Shown in pieces: positions 6,930-9,738 of a stretch of DNA of 9,738 nt. The stretch is from contig JBLHWU010000228.1 of assembly GCA_047629355.1 (NCBI GenBank), positions 1-9,738 of the forward strand, in the 5' to 3' direction. Position numbers and translations under genes: made by a program. The number at the start of each line of letters is the position of its first letter. Position 1 is the first letter of the stretch. The notes under the pieces were generated by a model. It worked only from the letters and a program-made list of their open reading frames with translations. It had not been told where the DNA came from and ran no database searches. The stretch comes from CAYUNA01 sp047629355. Its GTDB lineage: Bacteria; Bacteroidota; Bacteroidia; Chitinophagales; Saprospiraceae.

Positions 6930-8006
6930 TTAGAGCAGCCAATTTAGTAAAATGGCGGCGGAAATCGGGTTTTCATTTTGACCAAGACCTGCGGTTGTTA
7001 GATTTTTTTGTAGTGGATTGAAATATTCGCGGAAGCCGTTTTTAGTTAAAATATTTAAACTTTGCTGCTTGATTTGTTCGGCGGCTTCCAAAAATTCAGG
7101 CGTTTCGTATTGATTTAGACCGTAATAAAGTAGCCAGTTTAAATCCATTGAAATCGCACCGTAATGCTCTTTCATTGGGTCGGTATTTTCATTGGTCAGA
7201 CTTAAGGAAGGACACATAAATGCAGCATTTTCGAATGTCCCTGCAAAAGATTCGCTATTTATTAAATCCAACATTTGCAAAGCTTGCGAAATTTCTGGTA
7301 GCCAACCTGCAAGCGGTAATAATCCCGTAATTCCTTGGATTTGGATGGCTTGGTCAGCAACCAAATCCCAAGCGTTGTAGATGCCCTGTTTTGCATTCCA
7401 GAGCTTTTCATTAAAAGTGTGAACGGTAAGCGTATCCCACTGCACCACTTCGGTTACATCCTCTTTTAACTCTTCGGCGATTCTTACCAATGACTCATTT
7501 GACCAAGCTAAAATGGTATTGAAAAGTGGGTCTTGTATTTTAAAATGGGCTTCTGAATCTGCTGTTTTTTTAACAGATTTCCAATTAGGATTATCTTTTA
7601 AAATATCTTCCAATGGATGCTGAATATAGCACAGTCCTTCCTCGTTAGGGTCGCGTGTTTCATATAAATATTGGTGAAAGCGGATGATTTTAGGATAGAT
7701 TTCTTTTAGAAAGTCAGTAGCTTTCGCTTTGTCTTCTTCTATTTGAAATAACTTCCAGGCAACGAATCCCCAAACGGGCGGATGGACAATTTTATCCTTC
7801 ATTCTTGAATCAGCGACATAAGGCAAGAATCCGTCAGCGGCTTGAAATTGAAAGAAGTCGCGGACGGTTTTAGTCGCAGAATCCCAATCAACATGCGCTA
7901 GACCAAGAGCAATAAAGCCCGTTTCCCAAGCAGTTCTGGGTGCAGAATTTTTGATGGATTGCGCCAGAATTTTCTGTGCGTTTGTGAGGAGTTGTAAGTT
8001 GTTCAT
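6930..8006 (-). CDS. Cytoplasmic (alpha/alpha)6 glycoside hydrolase, MGH1/GH63-like
   Basis: The product is a probable glycosidase of the six-hairpin superfamily that includes mannosylglycerate hydrolases, GH63 glucosidases and trehalases. The 358 residues contain TAWETGFIALGLAHVDWDSA (25-44), QAADGFLPY (55-63), HPPVWGFVAWKL (75-86), HPLEDILKDNPNW (130-142), NEKLWNAKQGIYNAWD (199-214), NWLLYYGLNQY (290-300) and GFREYFNP (324-331). The last is followed by GLGQNENPISAAILLNWLL. By recall of the family, the DNP segment (D138) should hold the acid and E327 the base, but the DN spacing and the absence of the usual WRGP before NWLL are atypical. There is no signal peptide, so it should act in the cytoplasm, possibly on a small glycoside or compatible solute. 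The substrate cannot be told from sequence. The start is ATG at 8006, about 46 nt after a TACTTTTG promoter. No terminator follows, so read-through into feoAB is possible. Confidence 0.75.
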   Translation of the reverse strand: MNNLQLLTNAQKILAQSIKNSAPRTAWETGFIALGLAHVDWDSATKTVRDFFQFQAADGFLPYVADSRMKDKIVHPPVWGFVAWKLFQIEEDKAKATDFLKEIYPKIIRFHQYLYETRDPNEEGLCYIQHPLEDILKDNPNWKSVKKTADSEAHFKIQDPLFNTILAWSNESLVRIAEELKEDVTEVVQWDTLTVHTFNEKLWNAKQGIYNAWDLVADQAIQIQGITGLLPLAGWLPEISQALQMLDLINSESFAGTFENAAFMCPSLSLTNENTDPMKEHYGAISMDLNWLLYYGLNQYETPEFLEAAEQIKQQSLNILTKNGFREYFNPLQKNLTTAGLGQNENPISAAILLNWLL

Positions 8007-8051
8007 GAGTGTGGATTATTTCAGTCTTTTTTCTAAAGATTAAATCAGGCG

Positions 8052-8059
8052 CAAAAGTA
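8052..8059 (-). promoter_or_regulatory. Promoter of the glycoside hydrolase, -7 element TACTTTTG
   Basis: The minus strand reads TACTTTTG, an exact TAnnTTTG match about 46 nt before the ATG at 8006. No convincing -33 TTTG is found at the standard spacing. The inverted repeat 8058-8089 overlaps its upstream end by 2 bp. Confidence 0.55.
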
Positions 8060-8089
8060 TTCAAATTAAATGAAATCTTAATTTGAATA
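8058..8089. promoter_or_regulatory. Inverted repeat with 12-bp perfect arms in a divergent promoter region
   Basis: TATTCAAATTAA (8058-8069) and TTAATTTGAATA (8078-8089) are perfect reverse complements around an 8-bp centre. The element sits between the divergent glycosidase and pseudouridine synthase genes and overlaps the upstream end of the glycosidase -7 element. There is no flanking U tract suited to termination, and no gene ends here. An operator for a dimeric regulator is the likeliest reading. The AT-rich arms are the main caution. Confidence 0.5.
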
Positions 8090-8239
8090 GGAGTAAATAT
8101 TGTTTTGTCTCTTATTTTTTTTGCTTCTTTTGATGTTTTTTTCAAAAGGAGCAGTCAAAGCTGGATAAAGTTCCGTTATTTTGTGGAAGTCTTCCTATTT
8201 CAAGGAGTCAATTTTTATTTAAAAAAGAGCAAACCAACG

Positions 8240-9046
8240 ATGGCAAAATCATTTCAGAAAAAGAAAAACTCTCCAAATCTTGGGAAACCCAAACCACACA
8301 AGGAAAGCGAAAACCTCGCTGCTCCCGATGTCGTTGGTATGCGGTTGAATAAATACGTGGCACATTGTGGCATTTGCTCGCGGCGGCAAGCGGGAGAGTT
8401 GGTGAAAGGTGGAAAAATAATTGTCAATGATGCTGTCGAAATTAACCCTGCGTACCAAATTCAGGAAAATGATGTTGTGAAATATGAAGGTAATATCATC
8501 GAACCAGAACAGCGACAAGTCTACATCTTATTGAATAAGCCGAAGGGTTTTGTGACGACTTTGAGTGACGAAAAAGGACGAAAAACGGTCGTTGATTTGG
8601 TACGAAGTAAGGCAACAGAACGTATTTTTCCAGTCGGTCGGTTAGACTTGGCAACGACGGGTTTATTGTTGTTGACAAATGATGGCGACTTGGCGAAGAA
8701 ACTCACCCATCCAAGTCATGGGGTACAAAAAGTGTATCATGTCGTATTGGATAAACCGGTACAAATGGAGCATATCGAAGCCATTAGAAATGGTTTGGAA
8801 TTGGAAGATGGCGTAGCAATCGTGGATGGCGTTGACCATATCCGAGGCGCGGGGAAAGAGGAGGTTGGTCTCAAAATTCACATTGGTAAAAACCGGATTG
8901 TGCGACGATTGTTCGAGCATTTTGGTTATACGGTGCGGTCCTTGGATAGGACTTGGTATGCAGGTTTGACGAAGAAAGATTTAGGACGCGGACGCTCGCG
9001 TTTTTTGACAGAGAAAGAGGTTATTATGTTGAAACATTTTTCTTAG
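8240..9046 (+). CDS. rRNA pseudouridine synthase, RsuA/RluB family
   Basis: The enzyme isomerises a specific uridine of ribosomal RNA to pseudouridine. The 268-residue product has a basic, low-complexity tail (1-33), then an S4 RNA-binding domain MRLNKYVAHCGICSRRQAGE (34-53) continuing to about residue 84. The catalytic domain carries LLNKPKGFVTT (97-107), and PVGRLDLATTGLLLLTNDGD (131-150) with the catalytic Asp at 136. The conserved GKNRIVRRLFEHFGYTV segment is at 216-232, followed by LDRTWYAGL. The start is ATG at 8240. An in-frame TTG at 8105 would add 45 hydrophobic residues unlike the family and is rejected. Whether the target is 16S (RsuA) or 23S rRNA (RluB-like) cannot be fixed from sequence; RluB-like is more usual in this phylum. 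It is monocistronic, ending at the terminator 9051-9091. Confidence 0.93.
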   Translation: MAKSFQKKKNSPNLGKPKPHKESENLAAPDVVGMRLNKYVAHCGICSRRQAGELVKGGKIIVNDAVEINPAYQIQENDVVKYEGNIIEPEQRQVYILLNKPKGFVTTLSDEKGRKTVVDLVRSKATERIFPVGRLDLATTGLLLLTNDGDLAKKLTHPSHGVQKVYHVVLDKPVQMEHIEAIRNGLELEDGVAIVDGVDHIRGAGKEEVGLKIHIGKNRIVRRLFEHFGYTVRSLDRTWYAGLTKKDLGRGRSRFLTEKEVIMLKHFS

Positions 9047-9050
9047 GAAT

Positions 9051-9091
9051 AAAAAAAGCAGTCAAGAATATATTGATTCTTGACTGTTTTT
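9051..9091. terminator. Bidirectional terminator between the pseudouridine synthase and DUF805 genes
   Basis: CAGTCAAGAAT (9059-9069) pairs with ATTCTTGACTG (9076-9086) around a 6-nt loop, and A7 on the left faces T5 on the right. It lies 4 nt after the stop of the + strand gene and 33 nt beyond the stop of the convergent minus-strand gene, so it should serve both. Confidence 0.9.
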
Positions 9092-9124
9092 ATATTAGAG
9101 TAACGCGTCTTTTTTATAGCTGCT

Positions 9125-9517
9125 TTAATCAACCAAGTGGTCAATAATATCATTTTCAGCTACCAGCGGATTCTTTGGATTAGCTCCCCATTTATTGGTG
9201 TCAGGGTAGCTATCTTCGCAGAAAAAGACAATTAAAATGATGCCACCAATTAAAGGAATCAATCCCATGAAATAATACCAACCACTCCTGTTGGTATCGT
9301 GTAGCCTTCTCACAATTACTGCGATACTGGGAACAAATCCCGCCAAAGCATACAAGATTATTAGATAAGGAAAATCAATAAGCCCTCCGACAAAAGCAAG
9401 AACAAATATGGCTAACATATGGAATAAACCGAAATACCAGTACTCACTTCGTCTGGCACGACCTGTGAAATTTGCGTAGTCTTTCCACACTTTTAAATAA
9501 TAATCAAATGCATTCAT
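9125..9517 (-). CDS. DUF805 family inner-membrane protein
   Basis: This small integral membrane protein belongs to a widespread family (DUF805, YhaH-like) whose function is not known. The 130-residue product shows the family hallmarks: FTGRARRSEYWYF (17-29), VPSIAVIVRRLHDTNRSGWY (62-81) and, near the C-terminus, DTNKWGANPKNP. Three hydrophobic segments lie at about 27-47, 50-69 and 79-100. The conserved RRLHD falls after the second. The length is typical. The start is the ATG at 9517 (MNAFDYYLKVWKDY, the usual opening). It is probably monocistronic. Its promoter is unclear: the only candidate is TATATTTA on the minus strand at 9553-9546, one mismatch from TAnnTTTG. Confidence 0.92.
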   Translation of the reverse strand: MNAFDYYLKVWKDYANFTGRARRSEYWYFGLFHMLAIFVLAFVGGLIDFPYLIILYALAGFVPSIAVIVRRLHDTNRSGWYYFMGLIPLIGGIILIVFFCEDSYPDTNKWGANPKNPLVAENDIIDHLVD

Positions 9518-9606
9518 AAAGTTAGGTTTTAGTTTAAATAATAGGTAAATATAAAATTATATTCCTTTAAATAATGATATTGAATCATATTTATTCTAAC
9601 CCAACC

Positions 9607-9620
9607 CTTTTTGCAAAAAG
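9607..9620. repeat. 14-bp perfect palindrome CTTTTTGCAAAAAG
   Basis: A perfect palindrome without a spacer lies in the intergenic region upstream of the DUF805 gene (minus) and of the right-edge promoter (plus, about 65 bp away). It could be an operator, but the A and T runs lower its information content. Nothing else is recognised between 9518 and 9660. Confidence 0.3.
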
Positions 9621-9660
9621 ATAGTCTACTTTAATGGGTAGTGCAACAAATGCGCACCAA

Positions 9661-9692
9661 TTTGGACTTAAAAGATAATAATTCTACCTTTG
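9661..9692 (+). promoter_or_regulatory. Bacteroidota-type promoter for a gene beyond the right edge
   Basis: TTTG (9661-9664) and TACCTTTG (9685-9692) match both halves of the phylum consensus with a 20-bp spacer, the best promoter in the window. Transcription should start near 9699. The first ATG after that is at 9720 (reading MSLLSG to the window end). Another ATG at 9697 would give a nearly leaderless message reading MCSSKQQRCPYCLG. Too little is present to name the gene. Confidence 0.65.
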
Positions 9693-9738
9693 AAGGATGT
9701 GTTCAAGCAAACAACAAAGATGTCCTTATTGTCTGGGG

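Noticed and set aside
8176..8183. TTATTTTG as a promoter for the pseudouridine synthase
   Set aside because: It misses the fixed A of TAnnTTTG and has no -33 partner. The true promoter of this gene could not be identified.
8105..8239. N-terminal extension of the pseudouridine synthase from a TTG start
   Set aside because: The added 45 residues are hydrophobic and unlike the family. The ATG at 8240 gives the usual basic tail followed by the S4 domain.

Overview
The window looks like an ordinary chromosomal segment of a member of the Bacteroidota, possibly of the Saprospiraceae or a neighbouring family (the family placement is a guess). Four things support the phylum. SecA carries the long lineage-type insertions of that phylum (1107 aa against about 900 in E. 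coli). The sequence is AT-rich. Start codons lack clear Shine-Dalgarno sequences. Four intergenic regions carry exact matches to the Bacteroidota -7 promoter element TAnnTTTG.

Layout from left to right. An AT-rich leader (1-275) with a candidate promoter and a small overlapping upstream reading frame precedes secA (+, 276-3599), the ATPase of the general secretion pathway. A strong bidirectional terminator (3670-3707) and four tandem copies of CCAGTAT (3711-3738) separate it from a convergent, decayed lipoprotein gene (-, 3738-4301). That gene has a clear lipobox and a surface-export-like signal, but an in-frame TAG and no normal start codon. The ferrous-iron uptake operon feoA-feoB follows on the minus strand (6787 to 4403). 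It has its own promoter, its own terminator and two dyads upstream. A cytoplasmic glycoside hydrolase of the (alpha/alpha)6 MGH1/GH63-like type (-, 6930-8006) lies upstream of feo. It is divergent from an RsuA/RluB-type 23S or 16S rRNA pseudouridine synthase (+, 8240-9046), and a 12-bp-arm inverted repeat lies in the divergent region. A bidirectional terminator separates the synthase from a convergent DUF805 membrane protein (-, 9125-9517). The right edge (9661-9738) carries a textbook promoter for a + strand gene that continues outside the window.

The genes do not form one pathway. secA, the pseudouridine synthase and feoAB are housekeeping or transport functions, and only feoA and feoB are a clear functional unit (GTP-gated Fe2+ import). 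I see no mobile element, CRISPR array, defence system or RNA gene. The most notable items are the broken surface-lipoprotein gene beside a heptamer repeat, unassigned dyads at the feo and glycosidase promoters, and a hydrophobic 27-codon reading frame overlapping the secA start. None of these is strong evidence for a new system.
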